64,000 bases of DNA. Source: DASUKL01 sp036278755 (lineage in GTDB: Bacteria > Chloroflexota > Limnocylindria > Limnocylindrales > CSP1-4). Position 1 is the stretch's first letter. The number at the start of each line of letters is the position of its first letter. Both the position numbers and the translations under genes were made by a program. Location of the stretch: NCBI GenBank assembly GCA_036278755.1, contig DASUKL010000114.1, positions 1-64,000 of the forward strand, written 5' to 3'. Shown piece by piece: positions 51,498-60,089 of this stretch. Under the pieces are notes generated by a model. That model saw only the letters and a program-made list of their open reading frames with translations, was not told the origin of the DNA and did not search any database.

Positions 51498-52874
51498 CTA
51501 CTCCGGGCCGTCGGCGCCGGAAAGTCGCCGAAGGTCCCGTCGCCGGCCCAGGGCCCGACGGGTCTCGAGGCCGCTGAGTCGCCGGCGACCGTAGCGTTCG
51601 AGCTCGAAGTCGGCCGCCAGGAGGCTGGCCCCCAGCGGCAGGGATACCTGGCCACGGAGGCGAGCGAGGTGCGCGGCCGGGGTCTCCGTCGGCTCACGGG
51701 CCCGGCCGGGGTGACCCTCGAGGTCGGCCAACCAGGCCAGGTAGGCGCCACTGGCGTCGGTCGGCCGCGGCCTGGTCTGGCGTCGCCGGGGCCGCCAGCT
51801 CCCGAACCGCAGCCCCTCCCCCGGCAGGGCCAGCGAACGCTCCTCCGAGGGCCCGCTCCCGTCGAGCGAGCGGGGTCCGACCCGCCGCCGGGCGTCCCAG
51901 CGGGCGACGAGGACGATGAGCGCGATGAAGCCGACGATGAGCAGGAAGACGCCGCCCACGGCCACCGCAGCGTCGGCGTTCGGCGAGCTGCTGATGGGCC
52001 GGACGGGGCCGCTGCTGGCGGCCGGCGCGGCCGAGGGCAGGACGGCGTGGAGCGGCACGAGCTGGAGGAGGGCCACGATGCCCGCGGCCAGGGCCAGGAG
52101 CGGCAGGAGGGCGATCGCCAGGAGGGTCGCCAGTGGCCCGAACAGCCCATCGAGGACGAGGCCCAGGGGCGCCCCCAGGAGCAGCGCGGCCGGCACGGCC
52201 ACGACGGCCATGGCGACGAGCACGGCCGCGGCCAGGAGCAGCCAGCTGCGGCGCAGGGAGAGGTCCACCCCGGCGGTCCGGCCGATCTCGTCGAGGCGGG
52301 CCAGGCCCATCGCCAGGAGGCCGGCCGTCACGAGCAGCAACGTGGCCGGGAAGGCGGCCCCCACGAACGTCGCCCGCACGCCCGGCGCGGCCAGGCTGCC
52401 CACGATCCAGGGCAGGGCCAGGAGCGGCAGGACCCAGCGCAGCAGCTGGCCCACGGTGACGTCCTCGAGGCTCGGCTCGCGGTGGCGGGCGCCCCGCAGG
52501 ACGGCCACGCCGGCCAGCAGGCCGGCTGCATGCTGGGCCACGGCCCGCCCGGGATCCCCGTCCAGCAGGGCCCCCAGGGCCGCGGGATCCGCCGCCGCAC
52601 CGGCCAGGGCGGCCGCGATCGTGAGCAGCCCGAGCCCGCTGACCTCGACCCCGGATCCGGTGCCGCTGCGGATCCACCACAGGCCTAGCCAGGCCGGCAG
52701 GGCCAGGGTCAACGGGCCCAGGATGGGCCGACCCTGGGCCAGGCCCACCTGCCAGGCGGCGTAGATGACGGCGATCCAGGCGCCCTCGACGAGTCCCACG
52801 AGGGCCGGCAGGACCAGGTTCCGGGCGCGGGTCGACCAGGTCTCGCGCCTGGCGCGCTGCACGGCGGCCGTCAT
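51498..52874 (-). CDS. Polytopic membrane protein with C-terminal DUF4129 domain
   Basis: A 458-residue protein with about eight hydrophobic segments in the first 340 residues (for example LLRWVLPLLALPWIVG and GGVFLLIVGFIALIVLV). A cytoplasmic DUF4129 domain follows (about 375-445: AYLAWLADLEGHP, PAAHLARLRGQV, ADFELERYGRRRLSG). DUF4129 is often found at the end of transglutaminase-like TgpA proteins and with MoxR and DUF58 genes, as here. The transglutaminase core itself is absent. It starts ten bases after the DUF58 gene. The set probably builds or regulates an envelope complex. Confidence 0.8.
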   Translation of the reverse strand: MTAAVQRARRETWSTRARNLVLPALVGLVEGAWIAVIYAAWQVGLAQGRPILGPLTLALPAWLGLWWIRSGTGSGVEVSGLGLLTIAAALAGAAADPAALGALLDGDPGRAVAQHAAGLLAGVAVLRGARHREPSLEDVTVGQLLRWVLPLLALPWIVGSLAAPGVRATFVGAAFPATLLLVTAGLLAMGLARLDEIGRTAGVDLSLRRSWLLLAAAVLVAMAVVAVPAALLLGAPLGLVLDGLFGPLATLLAIALLPLLALAAGIVALLQLVPLHAVLPSAAPAASSGPVRPISSSPNADAAVAVGGVFLLIVGFIALIVLVARWDARRRVGPRSLDGSGPSEERSLALPGEGLRFGSWRPRRRQTRPRPTDASGAYLAWLADLEGHPGRAREPTETPAAHLARLRGQVSLPLGASLLAADFELERYGRRRLSGLETRRALGRRRDLRRLSGADGPE

Positions 52875-52884
52875 CCGCTCGCGC

Positions 52885-54117
52885 TCATCCGGCGACCTCC
52901 ACGGCGTTCGGGGCGTGCCAGTCGGGTAGCACCCGGCCGACGGCCGCGGCCAGGCCGACGAGCCGCGCCCGTGAAGCGGCTGCCGTGGCCTGACCGCCGA
53001 AGCAGAGCAGGTCGACCTCGGCCCCGCCGCTCCGCAGGCGGCGCAGGACGGCCAGGTAGGGCGATGGGTCGCGGCCGGTCAGGACGTGGAGGCTGGCGCC
53101 GCGGGGCAGGCTCGCCGGGAGCGAGCCGAGGAGGAGCTCGAAGGGGGCCGAGGCGAAGGGGCTGAGGCGGGCCAGGAGGTCGGCCGCCCGGGCCATCTGG
53201 TCGGGCCCCGAGCCCGGCGCCAGGTAGGCCAGGCGCTCGATGGTCCCGGTCCAAGCCGCGGCCCCCAGGCCGCAGGCCACGCCGTCGGCCAGCAGGGCCC
53301 GCACGAGCGATCCGGCAGCCACGATCAGCGACTCCACCACGTCCTCGTCGTAGGCCATGCGCCAGTGTGGCCCCTCGACCGTCTGGACGTCGACGACGAC
53401 GAGTGCCGTCCGGGTCTGGGCCGGGTCGAAGCGCCGGCTCACCGGATGTCCCAGGCGGGCCGTCGCCCGCCAGTGGATGCGGCGCAGCGGATCCCCGGGC
53501 TGGAAGGGCCGCACCCCGGCGAAGAGGGCGGGGTCCTCGATCAGGCCGCGCCGGGCCGGCCGCTCGCCGGGCGCCGGGCGATGGGCGCCCGTCGGCCGCA
53601 GGGCGACCGTCGGCGGGCGGACGACCAGCGTCGCGGGCAGCGGATCCTCACGGCTCGTGGCCGTCCGGCCGAAGAGGTCGGCCACCCGCACGCGGGCCGG
53701 ACCGAAGCGGAACACGCCCCGCTGCCGGGCCAGGACGTGGCGATGACGGACGACCTGCTGGAAGGAGGCCACGGACCAGGCCTCGGTGATGGCCCCCAGG
53801 CCGGGCTGGTCCGTGCGAGCCAGCGACTGTTCGCGCAGGACGAGGTCGTCGCTGACGAGGTCTTCGGTGCGAACGAACGGCAGGGGCAGGAGCTTCTCGT
53901 TGCGCAGGACGAGATCGAGCGGCACCTCGTCGCCCACGACGGCCCGCTCCGAGCCCAGCCGGTGGGCGTAGGCCAGGCTCCGCAGGCCGCGCCGGCTCCA
54001 CAGCCCGGTGAGGCCGACCGTCAAGAGGACGAGGACCCCGATGAGCAGGAGGCCTGGCGCTCCGGCCGCCGCCCCCAGGACGATGAGGACGAGACCGGCG
54101 CCGAGGGAGAGGGGCAC
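52885..54117 (-). CDS. DUF58 domain protein (MoxR-associated)
   Basis: A 410-residue protein. Two membrane helices at the N-terminus (LVLIVLGAAAGAPGLLLIGV and LVLLTVGLTGLW) are followed by a beta-rich region and the DUF58 signature FQPGDPLRRIHWRATARLGH at about residues 205-225. A von Willebrand A-like fold lies at the C-terminus (ALVVVDVQTVEG). DUF58 proteins are typical partners of MoxR chaperones. GTG 54117, eight bases after the MoxR stop, gives an N-terminus that begins at the first membrane helix; longer versions would run into MoxR. Confidence 0.87.
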   Translation of the reverse strand: MPLSLGAGLVLIVLGAAAGAPGLLLIGVLVLLTVGLTGLWSRRGLRSLAYAHRLGSERAVVGDEVPLDLVLRNEKLLPLPFVRTEDLVSDDLVLREQSLARTDQPGLGAITEAWSVASFQQVVRHRHVLARQRGVFRFGPARVRVADLFGRTATSREDPLPATLVVRPPTVALRPTGAHRPAPGERPARRGLIEDPALFAGVRPFQPGDPLRRIHWRATARLGHPVSRRFDPAQTRTALVVVDVQTVEGPHWRMAYDEDVVESLIVAAGSLVRALLADGVACGLGAAAWTGTIERLAYLAPGSGPDQMARAADLLARLSPFASAPFELLLGSLPASLPRGASLHVLTGRDPSPYLAVLRRLRSGGAEVDLLCFGGQATAAASRARLVGLAAAVGRVLPDWHAPNAVEVAG

Positions 54118-54124
54118 GCCCGGG

Positions 54125-55012
54125 TCAGGTGGCGGCGACCACGGGCAGGGGCACGTGGGCCAGGAGGCGCTCCAGGACGGTGGCGGCGGTGGCACCCCGT
54201 AGTTGGCGGTCGAGATCGAGCACCAGGCGGTGACCCAGGACGGCCGGGGCAAGGGCCCTGACGTCGTCGGGCCGGACGAAGTCCCGACCGTCGAGCAGGG
54301 CCCAGGCCTGGCTGGCCCGGTAGAGGCCCACGGCCGCCCGCGGGCTAGCGCCCAGGCGGACGTCGGGGTCCTCGCGCGTGGCCCGCACGAGGTCCACGAC
54401 GTAGCCCTCGACGTCGTCGCTGACGGCGATGGAGCGGGCCCGCTCCCGGAGCTGCAGCACGTCGGCCCGGGGCATCACGGCGCCGATGCCTTGCAGCGGT
54501 TCAGCCGCGACCTGGTAGCGTCGGGCGATGGCCCTCTCAGCGTCGCGCAGCGGGTAGCCCAGCGTGGCCTGGACCAGGAAGCGGTCCAGCTGGGCCTCGG
54601 GCAGGGCGAAAGTGCCCTCCAGCTCGATGGGGTTCTGGGTGGCCACGACGAGGAAGGGCTCGTCGAGCGGCCGGGTCTGGCCGTCGACGGAGACCTGGTG
54701 CTCCTGCATCGCCTCCAGCAGGGCGGCCTGGGTCCGCGGCGTGGCCCGGTTGACCTCGTCGACGAGGAGCACGTTGGTGAAGATCGGCCCGGGCACGAAG
54801 CGGAAGGCGGAGCCCTCAAGGATGCTGCTGCCGGTGACGTCAGTGGGCAGCAGGTCGGGCGTGCCCTGGACCCGGGCGAAGTCGAGATCGAGGGCCGCCG
54901 CGAAGGCCCGGGCGAGCAATGTCTTGCCCACCCCGGGCACGTCCTCGACGAGCGCGTGGCCGCCGGCCAAGAGGGCCACGGCCAGGAGGCGAAGGGCGGG
55001 CTCCGCGCCCAC
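54125..55012 (-). CDS. MoxR family AAA+ ATPase (start codon problematic)
   Basis: An AAA+ chaperone of the MoxR family. It has Walker A EDVPGVGKTLLA, Walker B NVLLVDEVNRA, the sensor stretch ATQNPIELEGTF with ALPEAQLDRF, and the C-terminal lid SPRAAVGLYRASQAWAL. Homology clearly extends upstream of GTG 55012 (WSALREAVGLAVVGAEPAL, back to about 55060). However, between that point and GTG 55189, which lies 119 bases inside the preceding gene, no ATG, GTG or TTG occurs in frame. I give 55012 as the nearest standard start; a non-standard start just after the upstream stop at 55071 is plausible. MoxR, DUF58 and DUF4129 proteins form a conserved module. Confidence 0.88.
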   Translation of the reverse strand: MGAEPALRLLAVALLAGGHALVEDVPGVGKTLLARAFAAALDLDFARVQGTPDLLPTDVTGSSILEGSAFRFVPGPIFTNVLLVDEVNRATPRTQAALLEAMQEHQVSVDGQTRPLDEPFLVVATQNPIELEGTFALPEAQLDRFLVQATLGYPLRDAERAIARRYQVAAEPLQGIGAVMPRADVLQLRERARSIAVSDDVEGYVVDLVRATREDPDVRLGASPRAAVGLYRASQAWALLDGRDFVRPDDVRALAPAVLGHRLVLDLDRQLRGATAATVLERLLAHVPLPVVAAT

Positions 55013-55070
55013 GACCGCTAGGCCGACGGCCTCCCGGAGCGCGCTCCAGGCACGCGCCCCGGTGGCGGTC

Positions 55071-56165
55071 TCAGTCGTTGTAGAGCCGCTCCTCGATGAG
55101 CTTCTCCTGGACCGTCCGACCGTTGGGGTCGAAGCAGGCGAACTCGAAGTGCTTCTCGTACTCGAGGTCCACGTTGTCCTGACCGCCACGGTTCTTCTCC
55201 ACCGTCAGGACGGTCCAGTCGCGGAACCGCTGGGCCTGGTACGGGTTGAACTCGATGTTCACCTTGGCCACGATGTTGTACTTCTCGTTGAGGATGGTGA
55301 TGATGTCGGCCTCGTAGTTGATGGCCGACGAGCCGCGCAGGTGATGGTTGCGCAGGCGCGAGGCCTTGAGTCCCTCCTTGTCGGCCGCGACGATCGAGAC
55401 CATCGGCACGTCCTCGGTGAGGGCCAGGTCCTTGAGGCCGTTGACCACGACCGTGACCTTCTCCGTCTCGCTGGCGGGCTCGGGCAGGACGGGCACCTTC
55501 TGGAGGTAGTCGATCAGGACGAAGAGGCGGCGGTCGCCACTCAGGTCCTGGTGCTGGCGGATGAGCGTGCGCAGGTTGTCCACGGTGCTGGCCGTCTGCG
55601 AGCCACGCATGAGGAACAGGTTCTGGCCGTAGCGCGCCAACCGGTCGAGGGAGGGGCGGAGACGCGGGTTGTTGGCCAGCTGCTGGCCGTTCATCGTGCC
55701 CTCGGCCATCCATGTGCCGAGGATCTCCTGGCGCACGTCCTGGACCTTGATGGCCCCGGTCTTGTGGGGCAGATGGGCCAGCGCCGACTCCATCGAGATG
55801 AGGCGGTTGAGGAGGTACTCCTCATCGTGCTCGAAGCAGATGTAGAGCACGTTGGCCTGGCCGCCGGAGGCCACGTTACGGGCCATCTGGAGGGCCATGG
55901 TCGTCTTGCCCGTGCCCTGGGCGCCGCCCATGAGGAGCAGCTCGCCGCCGCGCAGGCCGCCGCCGATGGTCTTGTCCAGGGGCGTGAAGCCCAGCGGCAC
56001 CGGCTGGTACTGGCCGGACTTGCCCGAGGTCACCACGTCGTTCAGGTTGATGAGCACGTCCAGCGCCGAACGCGGGTTCATGCTCCCGCCGTCAGTCACG
56101 AGGCGCCATTCCGCGGAGGACGCGGAGGATGGGGCGGCCGCAGGCTCGATCTCGGGTACGGTCAT
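55071..56165 (-). CDS. DnaB-like RecA-fold ATPase lacking the DnaB N-terminal domain
   Basis: A 364-residue protein whose body matches the DnaB helicase C-terminal domain. It shows LGFTPLDKTIGGGLRGGELLLM, here as the pieces TPLDKTIGGGLRGGE and Walker A GGAQGTGKTTMA (about 80-91), FEHDEEYLLNRL, LFVLIDYLQKVP (Walker B) and LRGSSAINYEADII. The usual N-terminal helical domain that binds primase is replaced by about 30 low-complexity residues, and the length is well below the 440-470 of replicative DnaB. It may be an accessory ATPase and not the replicative helicase. TATCAT at 56205-56210 is a likely -10, and GAGGGG lies upstream of the ATG. Confidence 0.82.
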   Translation of the reverse strand: MTVPEIEPAAAPSSASSAEWRLVTDGGSMNPRSALDVLINLNDVVTSGKSGQYQPVPLGFTPLDKTIGGGLRGGELLLMGGAQGTGKTTMALQMARNVASGGQANVLYICFEHDEEYLLNRLISMESALAHLPHKTGAIKVQDVRQEILGTWMAEGTMNGQQLANNPRLRPSLDRLARYGQNLFLMRGSQTASTVDNLRTLIRQHQDLSGDRRLFVLIDYLQKVPVLPEPASETEKVTVVVNGLKDLALTEDVPMVSIVAADKEGLKASRLRNHHLRGSSAINYEADIITILNEKYNIVAKVNIEFNPYQAQRFRDWTVLTVEKNRGGQDNVDLEYEKHFEFACFDPNGRTVQEKLIEERLYND

Positions 56166-56277
56166 CGGCGCGAAGTCCCCTCAGCGACAGCTGGCTGGAG
56201 GGCGATGATAGCATCGGGCCGCGTCAGAGGAAGGTGCCTAAGCCACCAAATCCGCACAGCCGGGCGGCTCCGTCGGC

Positions 56278-57699
56278 TCAGGCGGCCGAGGCGGACCCCG
56301 AGGCGCCCTGCCCGGCGAGCGGCGCCTCGGCGAGGGCCTCCCAGTAGCGACAGATGACGCGGATGCCCTGCTCGAAGTTGTCGAGGACGAGAGACTCGTT
56401 GGGGGCGTGGGCCTGGCAGTCGGGGTTCATGAACCCGAGCAGGACGACCGGCAGCCCCAGGGTCTTGTCGAAGACGGCCGTCACCGGCACCGAGCCGCCC
56501 TCGAAGATGAGGTAGGGGCGCTGACCGAAGACGGCTTCGATCACGCCCGCGGCCGCCTCGACGGCAGGGTGATGGGTGGCCGTCACGGAGGGCCGCCCGG
56601 TGTTGATGAGGTGGACCTCGACCTCCACCCCGCTCGGGGCGTGATCGATGACGTGGCGGCGGAAGAGCTCGAAGATCCGCTCCGGATCCTGGTCCGGGAC
56701 GAGGCGGCAGCTGACCTTGGCGTGGACATGGGCGGGGATGATCGTCTTGGCCCCCTCGCCCTGGAAGCCGCCCCACAGGCCGTTCACGTCACAGGTCGGC
56801 CGCAGGCCCCGCCGCTCGAGGGGCGACCAGCCGGCCTCGCCGGCCAGCTCGGGGACGCCGATGCGCTGGCGGTAGGCCTCCTCGTCGAAGGGCAGCCGGG
56901 CGACCTCCTCCCGGATCCGAGTGCCGGGCTCCTGGACGGCGTCGTAGAAGCCCGCGATGGCCACCCGCCCCTCCTCGTCATGGAGCGAGGCGAGGATGCG
57001 GGCCAGGGCGTCGGCCGGGTTGCGCACCACGCCGCCGAAGCCGCCCGAGTGGAGGTCGAGGTCGGGCCCGCGGACGTCGACCTGGGCGTACATCATGCCC
57101 CGCAACGAGCTGGTGATGGCCGGCAGGTTGCCGTCCAGGAACTCGGTGTCGCTGACCACGGCCAGGTCGGCCGCCAGCTGCTCACGGTGGGCCTCGACCC
57201 AGCGCTCGAGGTTCTCCGAGCCCGACTCCTCCTCGCCCTCGAAGAGGAAGCGGAGGTTGATGGGCAGGGCCTGGCGGACGCTCAGCCAGGCCTCGACGGC
57301 GGCCAGGTGCATGGCCACGTGGCTCTTGTCGTCGGCCGCACCGCGGGCGTACACCCGGCCTTCCTCGACGCGCGGCTCGAAGGGCGGCTTGACCCACAGG
57401 TCCAGCGGATCCACCGGCTGGACGTCGTAGTGGGCGTAGACGAGCACGGTCGGCGCCCGGGGGGCGCGGAGCCAGTCCCCATAGACGACCGGCGGCCCAT
57501 CCGTGGGCGCGACCTCGACGTGCTCCAGGCCCGCGTGGCGCATCCGTTCGGCGATGAAGGCCGCGGTGGCCTCCAGATCGGGCCGGTGCTCGGGCAGCGC
57601 CGAGATGCTGGGGATCGAGAGCAGCGCGACGAAGTCGGCCAGGCGGGCCGCCGCCCCGGCCTCGAGATGGGCGTCGAGGTCGCTGAACGTCTCGCTCAC
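56278..57699 (-). CDS. M20 family dipeptidase/metallopeptidase
   Basis: A 473-residue dinuclear zinc peptidase resembling CNDP-type and PepV-like dipeptidases. Metal and catalytic residues appear in VLVYAHYDVQPVD (His, Asp), GRVYARGAADDKSHVAMH (bridging Asp), FEGEEESGSENL (catalytic Glu pair) and VSDTEFLDGN, with a C-terminal His in MNPDCQAHAPNESL. The lid domain lies between about residues 190 and 360. It probably hydrolyses small peptides in the cytoplasm. The start is GTG 57699 with GGAGG nine bases upstream. It follows ftsH beyond a double hairpin. Confidence 0.9.
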   Translation of the reverse strand: MSETFSDLDAHLEAGAAARLADFVALLSIPSISALPEHRPDLEATAAFIAERMRHAGLEHVEVAPTDGPPVVYGDWLRAPRAPTVLVYAHYDVQPVDPLDLWVKPPFEPRVEEGRVYARGAADDKSHVAMHLAAVEAWLSVRQALPINLRFLFEGEEESGSENLERWVEAHREQLAADLAVVSDTEFLDGNLPAITSSLRGMMYAQVDVRGPDLDLHSGGFGGVVRNPADALARILASLHDEEGRVAIAGFYDAVQEPGTRIREEVARLPFDEEAYRQRIGVPELAGEAGWSPLERRGLRPTCDVNGLWGGFQGEGAKTIIPAHVHAKVSCRLVPDQDPERIFELFRRHVIDHAPSGVEVEVHLINTGRPSVTATHHPAVEAAAGVIEAVFGQRPYLIFEGGSVPVTAVFDKTLGLPVVLLGFMNPDCQAHAPNESLVLDNFEQGIRVICRYWEALAEAPLAGQGASGSASAA

Positions 57700-57720
57700 G
57701 GGCGGATCCTCCGAACGTCA

Positions 57721-57746
57721 GCGAGCGGGCCCGAAGGCCCGCTCGC
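57721..57746 (-). terminator. Hairpin 2 downstream of ftsH (UUCG loop)
   Basis: GCGAGCGGGCC (57721-57731) pairs with GGCCCGCTCGC (57736-57746). On the minus strand the loop is the very stable C(TTCG)G. The 11-bp stem lies 50 bases after the ftsH stop and before the M20 gene. No T-tract follows, so Rho or partial termination is possible. Confidence 0.5.
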
Positions 57747-57759
57747 AAGGGATGCTGTC

Positions 57760-57779
57760 CGGCGCCCCGACGGGCGCCG
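57760..57779 (-). terminator. Hairpin 1 downstream of ftsH
   Basis: An 8-bp stem, CGGCGCCC pairing with GGGCGCCG around GTCG on the minus strand, begins 18 bases after the ftsH stop. Together with the next hairpin it forms a tandem structure in the 98-base gap before the M20 gene. Confidence 0.42.
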
Positions 57780-57797
57780 TTGGGACCGTCGCCGACC

Positions 57798-59795
57798 TCA
57801 GGCGGGGCTGGGCGACGGCTTGGGGGCCGGCGCCGTGACCGGCGGGGCGGGCATCTGGCGTGGCGTCAGTCCGGGCTCCAGGGGTCGCGGCGTGGGGCCG
57901 CCCTGCTGGCGCGGGTCGGGGATGTCGGCGAAGAGGCCCTCGAACGCTTCGCGCTCGACCGTCTCCTCGGCCACCAGCTTCTCGGCCAGCGTCACGAGGC
58001 GATCCTTGTACCTCGTCAGGACGTCCATAGCCCGGGCATAGCCCCGGTCGATGATGGCCCGCACCTCTTCGTCGATGACCTTGGCCACATCGTCGGAGTA
58101 GTTGCGCTGCTCGCCGATCTCACGACCCAGGAAGACGAGCTCGTCGCGCTTGCCGAAGCTCAGCGGGCCGAGCTTCTCGCTCATGCCGAACTCGGTCACC
58201 ATGCGGCGGGCCAGGTTGGTCGCCTTCTCGATGTCGTTCGAGGCGCCGGTCGTGGTGTCGCCGAAGATGAGCTTCTCCGAGGCGTTGCCCCCCAGCAGGC
58301 CGGCGATCTTGTCCTCGAACTCCGTCTTGCTCTGGAGATAGCGGTCCTCGGAGGGCAGGGCCATGGTGTAGCCCAGGGCCATGCCCCGGCTGATGATCGT
58401 CACCTTGTTGACCGGATCGCACTTGGGCAGGATGCGCTGGACCACGGCGTGACCGCCCTCGTGGTAGGCGATGATCGCCTTCTCCTCGTCGGAGATGATG
58501 CGGCTCTTCCGCTCGGGCCCGGCCACGACGCGCTCCAGGGCCTCGCTGAACTCGGTCGTGCCGATGACCTTCTTGTTGCGCCGCGCGGCGAGGATGGCCG
58601 ACTCGTTGACGAGGTTGGCCAGGTCCGCCCCGGAGAAGCCCGGCGACTGGCGGGCGATGACCTGCAGGTCGATGGACTTGTCGAGCGGCTTGCCTTTGAC
58701 GTGGACCTTGAGGATCTCCAGGCGGCCTTTCATGTCCGGCCGATCGAGGATGACTTGGCGATCGAAGCGGCCGGGCCGCAGGAGCGCCGGGTCGAGGACG
58801 TCCGGTCGGTTGGTGGCAGCCACGACGATGACGTTCGTGTTCGTGTCGAAGCCGTCCATCTCGACCAGGATCTGGTTGAGGGTCTGCTCGCGCTCGTCAT
58901 GGGACCCGCCGAGGCCGGCGCCGCGCTGGCGGCCGACCGCGTCGATCTCGTCGACGAAGACGATACAGGGGCTGTTGCGCTTGGCCTGGTCGAAGAGGTC
59001 GCGGACGCGGCTGGCGCCGACGCCCACGAACATCTCCACGAACTCGGAGCCGGAGATGCTGAAGAACGGCACCCCGGCCTCGCCCGCGACGGCCCGGGCG
59101 AGGAGGGTCTTCCCGGTGCCTGGCGGCCCGACCAGCAACACGCCCCGCGGGATGCGGGCCCCCAGCGAGTTGAACTTCTCGGGGTATTTGAGGAACTCGA
59201 CGACCTCCTGGAGCTCCGTCTTGGCCTCATCCACGCCGGCCACGTCGTTGAACGTGACGACGGTCTTGTTGCCGAGGAACATCCGGGCCCGACTCTTGCC
59301 GAAGCTCATGGCCTGGTTGTTGGTGCCCTGGGCCTGGCGGAACATGATGAACAGGAAGGCGCCGATGACGACGACCGGCAGGACGGTCATGAGCAGCAGG
59401 CCCAGCCACTGGCTGGTCTGGGACTCGGGCTGGGCGAAGAGGGGCGGGATGCCGTTGGTGCAGGAAGCGCCCGGCTCGGCGCAGGCGGCCTGCATGTCGT
59501 CGGTCACGCCCTCCCCCAGGCTGCCCGGCACTTCGCTCTGGACTTCCGTCTGGCCGTCGGCCAGGGCCGAGGTCAGGGTGATGTCCAGCTGCGTGCCCTG
59601 CTGGACGACCTTGGCCACCTTGCCCTCCTTGACGAGGTCAAGGAAGGAGGTGACGCTGCCGGCGCCCGAGCCGGTGCCGGCGTAGGGGATCGTCGCTGTC
59701 TGGGGAGGGGTGAAGACGGTGATGAACAACAGCACCGCGATGCCCATCACCAGGATGAGCGTGACGATGCCATTGCGGAGGAAACGGGTATTCAA
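57798..59795 (-). CDS. ftsH: ATP-dependent zinc metalloprotease FtsH
   Basis: A 665-residue membrane-bound AAA+ protease that degrades damaged and regulatory proteins. The first membrane helix is near residues 10-28 (VTLILVMGIAVLLFITVF) and the second near 130-152 (LGLLLMTVLPVVVIGAFLF), with an extracytoplasmic loop between. Walker A GPPGTGKT is at 223-230, Walker B VFVDEIDAVG near 279, the second region of homology is AATNRPDVLDPALLRPGRFD, and the zinc motif is HEGGH at 445-449 (HEAGH in most homologues). The C-terminal tail is Pro-rich. Translation most likely starts at TTG 59795 with GGAGG ten bases upstream. A perfect TATAAT at 59858-59863 is the likely -10. Confidence 0.96.
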   Translation of the reverse strand: MNTRFLRNGIVTLILVMGIAVLLFITVFTPPQTATIPYAGTGSGAGSVTSFLDLVKEGKVAKVVQQGTQLDITLTSALADGQTEVQSEVPGSLGEGVTDDMQAACAEPGASCTNGIPPLFAQPESQTSQWLGLLLMTVLPVVVIGAFLFIMFRQAQGTNNQAMSFGKSRARMFLGNKTVVTFNDVAGVDEAKTELQEVVEFLKYPEKFNSLGARIPRGVLLVGPPGTGKTLLARAVAGEAGVPFFSISGSEFVEMFVGVGASRVRDLFDQAKRNSPCIVFVDEIDAVGRQRGAGLGGSHDEREQTLNQILVEMDGFDTNTNVIVVAATNRPDVLDPALLRPGRFDRQVILDRPDMKGRLEILKVHVKGKPLDKSIDLQVIARQSPGFSGADLANLVNESAILAARRNKKVIGTTEFSEALERVVAGPERKSRIISDEEKAIIAYHEGGHAVVQRILPKCDPVNKVTIISRGMALGYTMALPSEDRYLQSKTEFEDKIAGLLGGNASEKLIFGDTTTGASNDIEKATNLARRMVTEFGMSEKLGPLSFGKRDELVFLGREIGEQRNYSDDVAKVIDEEVRAIIDRGYARAMDVLTRYKDRLVTLAEKLVAEETVEREAFEGLFADIPDPRQQGGPTPRPLEPGLTPRQMPAPPVTAPAPKPSPSPA

Positions 59796-59857
59796 GGGAT
59801 GCGAGCCTCCGGAGGCGAGGTCAGCGCCGACCGTGCGGACGCGATGCCGGCAGGCTG

Positions 59858-59863
59858 ATTATA
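59858..59863 (-). promoter_or_regulatory. -10 hexamer (TATAAT) for ftsH
   Basis: A perfect TATAAT on the minus strand, 62 bases before the ftsH TTG start. No good -35 match is found 16 to 18 bases upstream. The 175-base gap between ftsH and tRNA-Met holds nothing else I can name. Confidence 0.5.
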
Positions 59864-59970
59864 GGTCGGCCGCCTGACCTGCCCTGTGGTACGCAAGGAC
59901 CAGGGGGTCCGGATTGTCGGGTGGCAGGCCGCCGTGACCGCACCGGCAGCGACTGCGAAGGCTTCAGGGT

Positions 59971-60045
59971 TGGTAGCGGAGGGCGGATTCGAACCACCGA
60001 CCAAGGGCTTATGAGTCCCCTGCTCTACCACTGAGCTACTCCGCC
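59971..60045 (-). tRNA. tRNA-Met (anticodon CAT)
   Basis: On the minus strand GGCGGAG (5' acceptor) pairs with CTCCGCT, the first pair being G-U, followed by discriminator A and an encoded CCA. The D arm contains TAGCTCAGTGG, and the T arm GGTGG-TTCGAAT-CCGCC is regular. The anticodon loop CTCATAA places CAT opposite 60011-60013. The last pair of the anticodon stem is an A-G mismatch (GGGGA against GCCCT). It is most likely the elongator tRNA-Met; a tRNA-Ile2 read after lysidine modification of CAT cannot be excluded from sequence alone. Confidence 0.9.
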
Positions 60046-60089
60046 GCGGTCGCCGATTCTAGCCTGGAAGGCCGGATGGCTGCCACCCG

